NCBI GenBank assembly: GCA_015680685.1
Contig: MNCI01025435.1
Coordinates: forward strand, 276,176 to 340,175
Direction: 5' to 3'
From: Gnetum montanum
Taxonomy: Eukaryota > Streptophyta > Gnetopsida > Gnetales > Gnetaceae
DNA length: 64,000 nucleotides
The position numbers and the translations under genes are program-made. Position 1 is the stretch's first letter; every line of letters begins with the position of its first letter. Under the pieces are notes generated by a model. The model ran no database searches and was not told the DNA's origin. It saw nothing but the letters and a program-made list of their open reading frames with translations. Shown one piece after another: positions 25,350-37,290 of the stretch.

Positions 25350-26190
25350 CATCACTCAGTTGCCACTTATTATGATTGCCACCTTCAATTATCGTTTGTT
25401 TATTTGATTTTACTTTGATGATGTTTGGTTGATGTTAGTCAATTATTTAGTTGGAGATGATTCATAGTTATTGATTTATCATTTATTATTTAAACATTTT
25501 GCCACACCATGTGGCTATGACTATGATGTGGACATTTTAATTTTAATTTTAAGTTTCAGTTTTAATATTGGTTATAATGTTCTAGCATCTTGATTTTTGT
25601 TCATGTTATGATTTTACATTGTAATTTATATTTTAAGGCTACATTGGTCAAACTTTCTTATAATGCACTAAAAGGTTGAAACAGCTAGGAAACAAGGCTA
25701 TAGATTAAAGAAAAAATGAGATATAAGGTTGTTTTCCAGTTTTAGGCTATGGAAGACCATGCAGTATTTACCAATTTAAGGCCATGGAAGGTCATGTAGT
25801 ATGTGCCAGTTTAAGGCCATGGTTAGCTATATGAATTGTAAAAGAAAACATTTTTTTATTTTATGTTTAAAAATTTTTATGTATTTTTTTAGTTTAAAAA
25901 TTTTTATGGGAAGGAATAGGAGCATACATCACTTGTCCAAGTGTTTCCTAATTTTTGAGAGATTAGAAAATGCATACAGTCTATTTTGCACAAGCCTATA
26001 TTCTCCATCTCCTTCACTAACAATGTTGAAGGGGAGCTCTCCCCTTAGCACATCAATGGATTTATCGATTTTTTCTTAGTCTCTTTTGCTTTATCAGCTT
26101 CTTTGATTTTGTAGCCAATGATTGGAGTTTCTTCCTAAAACTCCACTTTAGACCCTTATTCTATATTAACATTGTTAATAGCTAAAGGGA
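25350..26190. other. Spacer with AAGGCC repeats downstream of T2 protease
   Basis: AT-rich sequence with no domain. Three degenerate AAGGCC-type units lie at 25,735-25,820 (CCAATTTAAGGCCATGGAAG). The same motif follows protease in T1 at 9.34 kb. Confidence 0.55.
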
Positions 26191-26900
26191 CTGCACTATC
26201 ATCATGAATAATGATTTCACCTCCCTTGTAAGGTAGGTGAATTTCTTGGTGGATAGGTGAAAACATAACTCACAATTAATCTAGCCAAGGTCTTTCTAGG
26301 ATGAGGTTGAATCCTAGTGTTTCCTCCACTACCAAGAAATCCATCATTTTCAAGAATTGTTCCCCTACCACAAAATTTAGAGAAATACAACCTTTGACCA
26401 TAACCTACAATCCATTAAAGGATTTAAGGACTGAAGTCAATGTGTGTTGCGTTTGTTCTATTAGGTCCAAACTTTCAACTATGATATAGCGTATGAAAGT
26501 TGTTACTGCCCCATCATCTACATGCACCATATGCACTTTGTATTATTCTACCCATATGGTTACAAAGAGGGATGCCTTAGTTGCCTCACCATTTTGGAGG
26601 TTATTTTGGATTTTTCTATTGTGAAACACTAGTAATGTTAACTTCAATTCCCTAGATGAAGAGGCTAAAATTACTACATGGATGGATTTCCCATTAGCAA
26701 GGATGTCCTCACTAATAGGGACAAAGGTTAACATCTTAACCAGTTCTTCACGGTGTGTAGTAGAAGTCATGACCACGTGATATAAGCTTAAGGTTGTGTT
26801 CTTTTGCTTGAGTGATTGCTTAACCTATTTCATCACATTAAGGAAGTATTTGTTATTGGTCATTGATTTATTATTTCTAACTTTCTTCATACACCCCAAA
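26190..26900 (-). pseudogene. T2 protease relic
   Basis: On the minus strand the segment near 26,290-26,345 reads FLVVEETLG and LILERPWLD, and 26,215-26,260 carries PIHQEIHLPYKGG. Both parallel T1 at 8,815-8,940. Upstream, 26,515-26,780 holds an open piece and a VDDGA motif where an aspartic protease would have its DSG. This is a degraded retropepsin that would have cut the polyprotein. Confidence 0.65.
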
Positions 26901-28252
26901 GTGCAAAATTTGTGTGTAGGTTCTTATTGTGGCCTAGCCTCTTTTCTTTCCTCTTGATGTTTACGTTCCTCTTGTGGTTTACCTTAAAGCAACTTGGGTT
27001 GTGGAAGTCATGGAAACAAATGAGATGGAAGTGGGCTTTAATGGACCCACTTCCTTCCATGACTTGGCCTGCTTATCATTTTTATTTTCAGGTTTCTATA
27101 GAGGATTCTTTTGTTGCTTAGTTGTGGATTTCTTATTATCCCTAATTGGTTGTGAAGAAGAAGACATTACATTAGCCACCATGGGGGGATGTTGTTCTAT
27201 TGTGGGTGTGGACTCAGCTAAAATGGGTTGGGGTACTTTGATCACAAAGGGCTCTTTCGGAGACTTTGGTTATGGTACCCTTACAACAAAGGAGGGCCTT
27301 AAGTTGGAGGAAGTTAAAGGGCCCCTTTCATTATAAGGAGGCACCTGAATCAAAAACGGTTCCCTCATAGGCCTTTAGTCACCATGGACATTGAATGTCG
27401 CTATGGTATATGGACTATTGTTGGCATTCAATGGATCCTTGTACATGTGCATCAAGTAATTTTGAGGCCTAACTGGGTTTGAGGTGTCCAGTACTAGTTC
27501 ACCCTTATTTATCATCTTTTGTAGGTCATCTTTAAGGGCAAGGAAAAAATCGACACCATGACTTGACAACTAATGATAGTGGTAGAAACAATCAAGCTTA
27601 AAGTACTTGGGCATCGGAGGGTTATCTTTGGTTGCTTGAGTGGGATCCTTGGTTATTTTGCATAACCTTTCATGCCTCTTATGGGAACTCTTGGTCATTT
27701 TTTTACATTATATCCTACCACTCTTCAATAGTTGGTCCAATAGCTTTGATGGCTTAAGTTGTAACCTACTATACTTAGATTAGTCTTTCCATTCAAAGCT
27801 AGGCCTAGAAGTGATTGATGCTAATGCCCTAGAGGTTGAAGATTGATTTTTATATGCAACGTAGGTGGGATCATGGCTGGCTTTCACAACATCCTCTATA
27901 TTCTTAGTTTAGAAAAAGGCTTGATTAAGAGGCCATGGATTGAGATAATACAATTTTGATTTGATGAAAGCATTAACTATCTTCTTGAAAATAGTTAAAA
28001 GGTGTGTTTTAGCTATTGGCTCTAGTATTTCTTTGAGCAGAGCATTCCATCATTGGATGAACTTCTACATTGGTTCAAGAAATCCTTGCTTAACCTTCAT
28101 CAGTTGGTCAAGAGTGGTGTCAAGTTTTAAGTTATAGTCAATAAGGGTTAACTAATTTTGAAATTAATTCTTCCAAAGAGGATATGGATCCTCTCAGTAA
28201 GGCATGATACTAGTCAAGGTATTTTTCTATAAAATAAATAGGGAAAATTCTC
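26900..28252 (-). pseudogene. T2 gag, C-terminal part
   Basis: The minus-strand frame at 27,375-27,569 contains LKDDLQKMINKGELVLDTSN, nearly the same as T1 at 7,645-7,720, placing it just after the zinc-binding region of gag. The rest matches T1 at 6.9-7.6 kb in broken frames. The right edge is the G1 insertion, and the reading resumes at 34,562. Confidence 0.7.
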
Positions 28253-28257
28253 ATGAT
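28253..28257. other. G1 target-site duplication, left copy
   Basis: ATGAT directly precedes the G1 LTR and is repeated exactly at 34,557-34,561 directly after the other LTR. Gypsy integrases make 5-bp duplications. Confidence 0.85.
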
Positions 28258-28679
28258 TGATGGGACACGATATCGCATGGGCCGCAATATTGTGTCATCC
28301 CCCGCGATATCGCATACACGACGAATAGTGTTTGGTAACCACGGTTGCATTGGTTCAAGGTGTGAATGGTAAGTGGGAATGGATGTTGACACTAGGTTAA
28401 TTTAGACTTAGTTCGTTAGTTAGAGTTAGTTAATTAGCCTCTCAACACTTCACCTTAATATCATAGGAGATAAAACATAAAAAGATATAAAAATCATATA
28501 CCTCAGACTTACTTAACCATGCACCATGACAAATACAAGTAAGTCTAGGAAGACAATGAATAATTAACCTTAAGTGTTCCATGAGGCGTGTAGGAACTTA
28601 GTCTGCGGAGTTCGACCGGATCGCGTGTGTTACGCTCGTATTCGTATGGTTGACTGTATGGGTACCTCGCCACTCATCA
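28258..28679 (+). repeat. G1 5' LTR
   Basis: Begins TGATGGGACACGATATCGCA and ends CCACTCATCA. Its last 300 bp match 34,257-34,556 almost base for base. It lacks the roughly 150-bp TATA-containing block of the 3' LTR and keeps a 50-bp block missing there, which matches the G3 LTR near 63,800 in reverse. Confidence 0.85.
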
Positions 28680-28680
28680 T

Positions 28681-28698
28681 TGGCACCATTGTCGGGGA
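28681..28698 (+). other. G1 primer-binding site
   Basis: TGGCACCATTGTCGGGGA starts one base after the LTR. It resembles the TGGCGCCGTTGCCGGGGA site usual in Athila elements, thought to pair with tRNA-Asp. G2 has the matching site on the minus strand at 56,744-56,763. Confidence 0.8.
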
Positions 28699-28821
28699 CT
28701 AAGTGTTTGTGCGCTAAGTAGAACATAGGAAATCACTCACATCATTGGGAGCTTAAACGAACCCTTAGGGTTAATTAAAAAAAATTTATATAATGGTTAA
28801 ATAGCACACCTATAAGACACC

Positions 28822-30730
28822 ATGTCTTCTTCTTCTTCTCATAAGAGCATTACACCACCTAGGGACAATACTAGAGACAGTCGGCAATCTAAAACAGATA
28901 ACCTAAATCAACCAATTCCTCAACAATATAGGGTGGAATATACTCATCCTGATGAGTATATTCCCAATTTTACTTTTATCTTCCATCAAGATGATGAAAA
29001 GATGCGCCGGAGAGGCTTGCAAGGTAACATTGTATTACCTCCAGATCGTGCAGTCCCCAACATGCTCCTCGGTGCTTTGGCACAGATCGACATGACTCAG
29101 CTCTATGCTGAATACGTTGCAAAAAATTTTAACATGAGGGATTACCATCCCATGGCTTTACAACATATGAGGGACTCAAGGCAGGAGAGCCAACATACAT
29201 TGTTGAAGGACAAAGAGGTCCCGCACATCCTAAGTGAGATCGGAGATGGTGAACCACTCATAATGGGTTCTCTATCGAAAGATGTTCCCCCTCCTAACGA
29301 AAGTGAGGAGGTGGGGTATCAAAACCTATGATCCACGATACACAACCCTGGTTCTGATCCCCGTGAACACCAACTATTCACTGAGGGAACAACAACATAT
29401 GACAAGGATGGGCACTTGGATCTTCATCACAATTAGGCCCGAAGCCACAGAAGAGAAGGTAGGAAACATCGTCATGGTGATGGTTCTCCTTCTTCTTCTC
29501 CTTCTTCACATCATTCACCCTCTCTTTCCACCTCTGGGCGTAGTCATAGAGAGCATAACGATGAGGATAAAGGTAGGAAAAATGAGAGACCTCAACGAGA
29601 GAGTCAAGAGAGAGGACAAGGGCATAAACGAAGGGAAAGTAGGGAACAATGTAGACATCATAGATGTCATGAAAGAGATGATCATGACAAGCCCCTACTT
29701 GCTACTTGAAGCATGTTGAATATAACGGAGGCAATGAGAATACCAACAAGGCATCAAAGAGATAGTCGGATCAAGCGTTTAGACATGAACAATATCCAAC
29801 ACTTTGAAGGAGGATACAACGCTGATCCATAGCATCATTTATAGGCATTCCGTGATGCCTGCACCTTGCAAAATATAGAGAAAGAGTGGTAGAAACTAAA
29901 GTTGTTTCCCAAGATACTCATTAAGGAAGCAGAGAGTTGGTACTGGTCCTTAGAGCCGAAAACCATTATGAGGTGGAGTACGATGTTAGAACTCTTTAAC
30001 AATAAATACCAAAAATACTCCAGAGTATCTAATTTGCATAAGCAGATCCAAGAATGGAAGCAAGGTACTCATGAACCCTTGGATGCTGCCATGGGCCACT
30101 ACTATGCATTGTTACATCGTTGCCCAGGCCATGGTTATGCACACTAGGATCAAATTTGCCACATCGTAGATGGGCTAAGGTATGAAACTAGGAGAACCCT
30201 TGGGACTTATGCCCAAGGAAGATTATTAGAACTTAGAGCCCATGAAATTCATTGATTGTTGGAACAAGTAGAAAAAGAAGAAGGTGAACTATGAAAAAGA
30301 GAAAGTGCAGAAGAATACAATCGTGATCCCTCTCTTCGAAAGAAGGGAGTGAAATTTTGTGATGAAGAAGATGAGTCACCACTCGAAGAGTTAGTGAACA
30401 GAAAAACCTTGCTGATTCAAAAACTAACAGAAGTATTGGCTAAGGTGGATCAATTGTGGGATTCCTTAGACTCCAGACTTGAAACTGTCTTGAAAATCGT
30501 AGAGGATTCTAAGGTGGAATGAAGTAGTGACAAAGATAAGAAAAAGTGGTGAGGTTCAGGCCCTGCACATAACAAGGGTAAGGGGAAAATAAATATCTTT
30601 GATGAGGTTGTGGACTCAGATAGAGACAATGATGGTGGCTGTGAGATCTGCCAATATGACCATCCTAAGGGATGTTGTTCAATCATCTCACATCTACAAG
30701 AGTATGGGGTGTGTGGACTTAATCGAAGAC
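28822..30730 (+). pseudogene. G1 gag (frameshifted)
   Basis: The start MSSSSSHKSITPPRD corresponds to the G2 gag start (MSSSHRSLSPPR on the minus strand at 56,597). The first frame is open for 169 codons to 29,331. Coding then shifts frame repeatedly. The piece 29,902-30,147 (AESWYWSLEP, then HKQIQEWKQGTHEPLDAA) is the conserved capsid-like gag region and matches G2 at 55,299-55,493. Near 30,636-30,690 the CEICQYDHPKGC motif matches CDFCQYEPPKGC in G2, probably a metal-binding end of gag. It is interrupted by several stops. Confidence 0.8.
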
Positions 30731-30999
30731 TCAACAAATGGTAGACACCCCAAAGGTTACCTTATCCTCAAGGTACCCTAAGGCAGTTCCACTAGCCATT
30801 AACATACTATCCAAGTGGAACTCCACCACAACCCATCAGACAACATCAACAGTGGCAATATCCATAGTCATGGGGGATGCCACCGCCGAAACAACAATAT
30901 CCTTACCGGAAGCCCAATCCATATGGTTATTATGTGTAGCAGCCAGTTTCTCCAAGTGACTCTATGGGTCACACAACTCCCCAACGTCACTACCAAGTT

Positions 31000-31790
31000 T
31001 GGAAGTACTTTAGGAGGACTCCTTCTCCTCTGGGAGATCCTCCACACATGTACCATCCTCTAAATCTATCTGCACCTCTTCCATCAGTAGTTCCCATAAC
31101 AACTCCTACTCCAACAATGCAAGGGGAACTCCCCACTCAATCGCAGCAACGCAATGCTACAAGAGCTGTAAACATTCAACCCATTGCTAGTTTTGACAAC
31201 CGTAAAAAGAGAATACCTTTCTTCAGAATCAAAAGCCCAGACAAGATCTCACAACAACAAGTGCTTGAGTCCACAACCACTCCTCCAACAAACAAAACTT
31301 CGGAGCACCCTTCAATCCAACAACAGAGATGTATGCATACGATTATGTTAACGCATACTGTAACCGACTGGATCAAGGTAGGCCACCTTCCCAAGAAACT
31401 ATTTGACCCTGGAAGCCCCTTAATCTATCTACAAGTCACCAGGAACAAACCACATAAGGCTCTTCTTGACTCAGGTTCCGGAGTCAATTTAATATCATGA
31501 GAAATGTATCAAGCCTGGAACCTACCCCAACTTAAGAAGAGAAACATTCAACTAGAGCTGGCTACCTAGTCCATCACCATTCCCTTAGGATTGGTGGAGG
31601 ACATTATTACCACTGTGTGTGGTTGGTCCTACCTAGCTGACTTCCTGGTGATAGAGGTCAACAACAACGAAGGGGACTTCCCAATTATAATGGGAAGACC
31701 ATGGCTAAGTACGATAGATGCATACCTAGGGATCCACGATCTTTCCTTGGAGATATCTAAGGTAAATATTTATGGAAAGATCGAGAAGAA
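31000..31790 (+). pseudogene. G1 protease region
   Basis: A 178-codon piece (30,964-31,500) ends in KALLDSGSGVNLIS, the DSG active site of a retropepsin, here intact. After an in-frame stop at 31,498-31,500 the frame continues with FPIIMGRPWLSTIDA and SLEISKVN to the N at 31,791. G2 has the same order at 54,173-53,520. In an intact element RT would follow, but only about 180 bp of weakly coding sequence remain before the 3' untranslated region. Confidence 0.8.
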
Positions 31791-31791
31791 N
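31791..31791. other. Single N at the protease-RT boundary
   Basis: One ambiguous base lies exactly where RT-RNase H-integrase should begin. Other Ns in this window sit at structural inconsistencies, so this may mark a gap of unknown length rather than one uncertain base. Confidence 0.6.
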
Positions 31792-31984
31792 GAGCAACCC
31801 AATATGCATGGAACAAACTGGGGGAACAACTCATGCCAACAACAAAGGCATAGATACCTTGGAATATGAGCGTCACCAACTTTCACCCCTTAATCTAAGA
31901 ACATCAATTGGAAGAAGTTGGGCACTTCTACGAAATTCAAACAGGCACTCATTATTTTGAATCTCTCCCTTTCCATTTAGTCAT

Positions 31985-33954
31985 GGGGGAGACGGCCACC
32001 TATGCTAATCATTGGAGGCCCTCAGTTCTTTTTAGTTTTTGTGTTACACATTTTTGTTTTACATGTTTTTGTTTTACACATTTTTGTTTTACACATTTTT
32101 TTTTACAAATTTTTTTAACTTTTTTTTTGTTTTACAAATTTCTTTAACTTTTCTTGTTTTTGTTTTACAACATTGTTATACTTTTCCATTTTGTGTGTGT
32201 GTGTGTGTGTGTGATCCACCTTGTAAGTTTGTCACCCAATAAGTGTTCTTCCCGATGGTATGAACTATTTTTCATTGATTGCTAATGTTTGGTTTTTACC
32301 TTTAAGTTATGATATTTATACTAAGGTATGTTCTTTTGATATGGCAAGTAATGAGTCCACTTCATCCATCCATCCACAAGTTCTATGGTCTCTCTTGGCT
32401 TGGAAATGTACAGTCTCTTTCTTAATAAGAACTCTAACGAATCAGTGACTAGGCATGTCTCAAACTAAGGAAGGACTCAAGGATTGAAAAGGGTGTGACT
32501 TCAAGGGAACTTGATGCATTTGTGTTGGCCATTCTCTTGGGTGCTTGGATGTTTTCTTCTTGAGTTTTCTTACCATTTCGATGTCACCCAATTATCGAAA
32601 GCTGAGTCAATAAAAATAAAAAGTCTTTGCATGGTGTGGTTCTCACGCATAAAAATAAAAATAAAAAAAAGGAGAAGAAAAAGAAAAAGAAAGAAAAAAG
32701 AAAAAAGTGAGAATTCAAAGCACATCCCTTAGACGAAATAATCACTTGGGCTACAAGCACTGGTTATGGAACTAAAATGTTCCCTCTAACTAAGGCCCTT
32801 CTCACTTCCCATTCTCTCCTCCTTGTTTCATCGAAATGGTTGTGACTCTTAGGGGAAGCATTCTTGTTATTCAAGAGGATGGATTAGTTGAATGCATTAA
32901 TGCGAAGTCACTGGACGTGGTTAGTTTGAGGCCGGAGTTGGAATGAGATTTTCCAAGTCACATTAATCATGAAACACACAAGGGGCTGTATACCACCTTA
33001 TTCTTGGGATTCCATTCCATTCTCTTCTCTCCACCCTTCTCTCCATTGTTCACCTCATTGTTGGTTGTATCATTAGTGTATATCTTAGTGGATGCATTAT
33101 TTTCTTTTTAGTAAATTTTTTGTGGTTGAGACTTTAACTCTTGTTCCAAATGACATTCCTAGAGCCTACGAACTCTTTGAATGTGGGTTTGTTAGGGCAT
33201 TAAGGGCATGAGCCTGCTTTGGGGAGGATCCACTGACATTCCTATTTGGAGAACGAGTTAAATTATTTTCCCTGATATTTTTCAATCCATTTTATTTTGT
33301 TCATTTCCATCTTGACATCCATTTCATCAATGTCAGAGTTGTCCCTTTTTATCTATCTTTCTTACTCCTTTTCTTTCTCCGTTCTAATGCTACCGGAGGT
33401 TCACAATTAGTCATGGGGGTACGGGGCCCAATTTTTTCAATTTTCTCCTAACCCCTACACCTTCGGTAGTCATCAATATTATATCTCCAGACCCGCAATC
33501 AGCCATACCACAACTTAGCCAATGGACTTACACCGAAGTAAGGTATCAATTACATGATGATTCATTTACCCTTGCTAATATAAGACTATGTTGTGTGTGC
33601 AGATGGTAATCATGCAACAATGGATTAGATCTGGAGAGAACCCTTGGAAAGGAGTGATGCTGAAGCAGGTATGCAAGGAGCAAGATCGATGGTGCACTTA
33701 CGGATGGACAACAAAAGGTGCAATCTTGGCATTGGCAGCAGCATAAATTTTTTCTCTCTCTCTTTCTCAAGCTGCCAAATTAGGCCTGATGTCAATGTAA
33801 TAAGGTGTTCACCCTTGTTTTCATGAACACCAATTTTGTTTTGTCTTGTAATGATGATCCGTTCACATGTCATCCCATTAGTTCCATTTGAGTCAATAAT
33901 CCCATACCTTCCTGATATTATTGTAAGGAACTCGAGGACGAGTTTTCATTTAGT
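31985..33954 (+). other. G1 3' untranslated region
   Basis: Non-coding. It starts TCATGGGGGAGACGGCCACC, matching the end of G2 pol near 50,380 in reverse. At 32,040-32,175 it carries a short tandem repeat of TTTTGTTTTACACA words (equivalent in G2 at 50,230-50,350), then (TG)11 at 32,192-32,213 and purine-rich runs near 32,640-32,705. No env-like frame was recognised. Confidence 0.65.
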
Positions 33955-33964
33955 CATGGGGGTA
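33950..33964 (+). other. G1 polypurine tract region
   Basis: TTTAGTCATGGGGGTA abuts the 3' LTR. G2 has the near-identical minus-strand TTTAGTCATGTGGGTA abutting its 3' LTR at 48,459. Confidence 0.7.
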
Positions 33965-34556
33965 TGATTGGATGCAATATTGCATGGACCACAATATCAT
34001 GGCTGTCGCGATATCGCATCCCTTGCAATATCACGTACGTGATATTGCATCGTCCCCTGCGATATTGCATACGCGATATCGCGGTGCACCGTCATATCTA
34101 TAAATAAGAGATGGCTCTCCCTTGTTTCCTCATCCTAGGCTTAGACCGTAGTGAAAATCTAGCAGATTGATCACTCTAGAGATAGAATATTTTCCATGTG
34201 CCCGTAGTAGGAGTCCTAAAGTGAATGGATCTTTATTCGAGCAAACATNATGGGAACGGATGCTGACGCTAGGTTAATTTAGACTTAGTTCGTTAGTTAG
34301 TGTTAGTCAATTAGTCTCTCAACCCTTCACCTCAATAGCATAGGAGATAAAACATAAAAAGATATAAAAATCATATACCTCAGACTTACTTAACCATACA
34401 CTATGAAAAATACAAGTAAGTCTAGGAAGACAATGAATAATTAACCTTAAGTATTCCATGAGGCGTGTAGGCACTTAGTCTGTGGAGTTCGACCAGATCG
34501 CGCGTGTTACGCTCGTATTCATATGGTTGAGTGTAGGGGTACCTCGCCACTCAACA
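33965..34556 (+). repeat. G1 3' LTR
   Basis: Starts TGATTGGATGCAATATTGCA and ends ACTCAACA. From 33,970 to 34,085 it holds about six copies of a palindromic word, GCGATATCGC or its CpG-decayed form GCAATATTGC, then a TATA box TCTATAAATAAG at about 34,098. An N at 34,249 falls where this LTR lacks 50 bp present in the 5' LTR. Confidence 0.85.
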
Positions 34557-34561
34557 ATGAT
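34557..34561. other. G1 target-site duplication, right copy
   Basis: ATGAT, identical to 28,253-28,257. Confidence 0.85.
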
Positions 34562-35734
34562 CATACACAACCACACTTGTAATAGAAATCACTCAAAAAG
34601 GAAGGTTATCATATGAGAATTTGGATCACATTGATTGTTGTACTTGGTGAAATATGGCATAAGGACACTAGGGGGCAGAGTTAGTGGTGGGATTGTAGGA
34701 CTGGTGGTATTGTCATGATAAAAGTCCATTATATTTACAATCTACAAATTGGAAGTCTTAAGTCTCTATAACTCTTCAATTAAGTCTTGGATCATGTGGA
34801 AGAATTAATCTAGTCCTTAAGATGCCCCTGTCAGTTGTGGGGTTTGGACAAAGGATTGAGGCGTAAGTTGTGAGACCTATGGCATTGCAATTAGTTAGGG
34901 TACTAAAGGGAGAGGTTGGGTTATTACAGTTGTAGGTAGGATAAATAGAGAAAATGATGTTTGTGCTAATATCTGGGGCACAAACAAGACAAAGGGGATG
35001 TGTGATCCCTAAGTTACTTAGGCTTCCATGGTGGATCCCATCTAGCTAGTCAAAGGGTTGGTGGTGGTGACAACCACTAACGATGGCCACATAGATTGAG
35101 GCTATGTGGGGAAAGACATGGAGAGATAGAAAGCTATTGATTGTGGCACCAAGTTTGTTTGGTGCAGTGTGATAACAGGGGTAGGCCCAAACATGATTTG
35201 GTAAGGTGGGGATGAAAGTGTAGGGGCATACACTATGAAAGAGGTGAGGGGGATTGAGGTGGGCACTATGATTTTAGGGACTACTTGTTGGAAAATACCT
35301 CCCATGACATTTTCATGTTCAAATTCCACCCAAAACTCATCTTCCTCCTCTTGATGACCATCCAAAGTGGCTTTCTATACCTCCTTGTCCATCTCTATCA
35401 ATTGAGAGAGGATGTGCACATGGGTTTCTATGAGGGATATCTTGTCATATTGAGAAGAAATATATTCCTTCCCATCATGGTGTATGAGTTCATACTTCCT
35501 CTTGGCTTCTACTTTTAACCTTGGAATCAGCATGCCAACCTAAATCTTGGCACAAATAAGTTTGTAATGGTCTTCATTTATAACTAAGAACTCAGGACTT
35601 CACCCCCTAATCCTTAAGGATTTCCAACATTCAGCTACTACAAGGTCCTTGGGATCATATACCCTCATGACCTCTTGGCTAGAAGTGTTGTTGGTGAAGT
35701 TGTAGGGTAATATGGTTGAATGCCTGAAAGGCAT
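34562..35734 (-). pseudogene. T2 gag, N-terminal part
   Basis: Minus-strand reading starts at an ATG at 35,734 (MPFRHSTILPYNF) and runs through a KYELIHHDGKEYIS segment matching T1 near 5,950. It then enters the frame 35,365-35,102, rich in proline, serine and threonine. Stops and shifts are present. It continues on the other side of G1 at 28,252. This is the N-terminal part of a Tat-type gag, judged by position and by similarity between the two copies. Confidence 0.65.
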
Positions 35735-36129
35735 GGTGAAAACTATAGTTTTAGTTTTTTTCCTATTGTTAGTAAAAGTGTAATAAGTGGGATAATCTAC
35801 TAATGTATGTATTTATAAATGAAAAGGTAATGGAAAATTGCTATTGAGTGGTGAAAAGGAAAAAGTGGTTTATCCCACTAAATGAAAATGGCTATTAGTG
35901 AAAACATTTTTTTTTAAATAAGTATTTGAGTAAAAAGGTATTACAGTAAGCAAGTATCATAGTAAATCAATACCATAATTGATAGGTGTTGCAATAGATG
36001 GGTATCATAGTCAACTAGTATCACAATAAATGGGTACTTTAGTCAACTACGCTAGCTTCAAGAAAACCAACAACTATTGTGAAAATACCACAAAAACCCA
36101 ACTACATTAGTTTCCAAGGTAAGGATCGT
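35735..36129 (-). other. T2 leader with 17-bp repeats
   Basis: Untranslated leader between the primer site and gag, interrupted on its right by CpA. At 35,935-36,050 about seven units of 16-18 bp (GTATCATAGTCAACTA, GTATCACAATAAATGGG) run head to tail. No gene seen. Confidence 0.6.
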
Positions 36130-37290
36130 TGAACTTAGACGAGGGGGGGGATGAATAAGTTTTCCAAATTAAAATTTCAACCACAAAGATCATAACCAAT
36201 TTTAACATGGTTTCCAAACTTGGGTAGTCCACACTCAGAGGGTAGATTGCTTACATACCTCCAGAATTTGTTCTTCTCAAAATGTGGTTTAAAGGATACC
36301 ACACCCTGCATAAGCTCTAAGCTCCGCTTTGAAGTGATTTAATGTTATGAATCCACTCAACGCAACAAGGTTCCAACAGGCTTAGAATGTGATTTTCAAG
36401 ATGCCACAACCTTTACAACTTGAGCTCTACTCTAGAGTGTTGTGGCACTACACCAACACTCAATCCTATAGGATCCCAAAAAGCTTAATAATGATTCCTT
36501 CCTACAATAAGCACATAAACCACATAGGGAAACATAAGAGAAATAAAAATTACAAGAAAAGAATGCAAATAATTTTACTGATCCTTGCACTTTGAAGTAA
36601 AAAACAATATATCTCTTATAACAGTACAAAAGATAGGACAATGAGGCACAAAAATACAATAGAATAATTTGCACAATGATTACTTAATGTTGATGCTTGC
36701 ATACAACACTTTTCCATTTACCAAGAGAATGAAGTCTTCTTATAGTCTAGATTTTCTGAATTCATCTCAAAATTTGTGCAACAACTATCTAATGATCACT
36801 AGAGATGTCTTCTTTGAGATTGAGACATCTTTCTACATCAAACTTCCATTTGATAGAGATGTCTTCTCCACAAGGAAGACATCTTTGAAGAGACATGTTC
36901 ATGAAGATATCTTCTTCACAAGGAATACATCTACTATTTCTGAGAAACATCTTCTTCTAAGCAACCTTCAACTTGGCCAAAACATCTTCATCGTTAAGGA
37001 GATGTCCTTGTTTGATAATCGTCATTTTCTATTTCTTGGAGTTATCTTTCTTCAATAAGTTCTTCAATGCTAAGGCTTCCTCTTAAATACTAAATTTGAG
37101 ATTTGAATTTTTTGTTCATTGTCCATATTCTTTGAACTCTTGCATGCTTCCTTGAGACCTTGTAGATGTCTTTCTTCTTTGATCTCTCCTTTTGTCTTAA
37201 TCTAAGTTTTTTCCCTACACACACAACAACCACATAAGCATCCTTGTTCTCCATTTTTCTTAAGGTTTTGACATATGAAAAGATTAAAAA
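36130..37290 (-). repeat. CpA 3' LTR
   Basis: Aligns along its whole length with 42,119-43,350. Clustered AGATGTCT/AGACATCT words occur at 36,800-37,020. The polypurine tract sits immediately to the right on the plus strand, so this is the 3' LTR of a minus-strand element. Confidence 0.8.

Larger units (their letters stand above)
28258..34556 (+). mobile_element. G1: Athila-like Ty3/gypsy element without pol
   Basis: Bounded by LTRs at 28,258-28,679 and 33,965-34,556 with an exact ATGAT duplication. It contains a primer site, gag and protease on the plus strand and a polypurine tract, but no RT, RNase H or integrase is visible. The relative G2 has pol and closely matching gag, protease and 3' region. 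The pol loss may be a true deletion or be hidden at the single N at 31,791. It sits inside T2 gag. Confidence 0.9.

Noticed and set aside
32192-32213. (TG)11 tract as a Z-DNA or regulatory element
   Set aside because: An ordinary microsatellite within a decayed untranslated region; nothing else supports a function.
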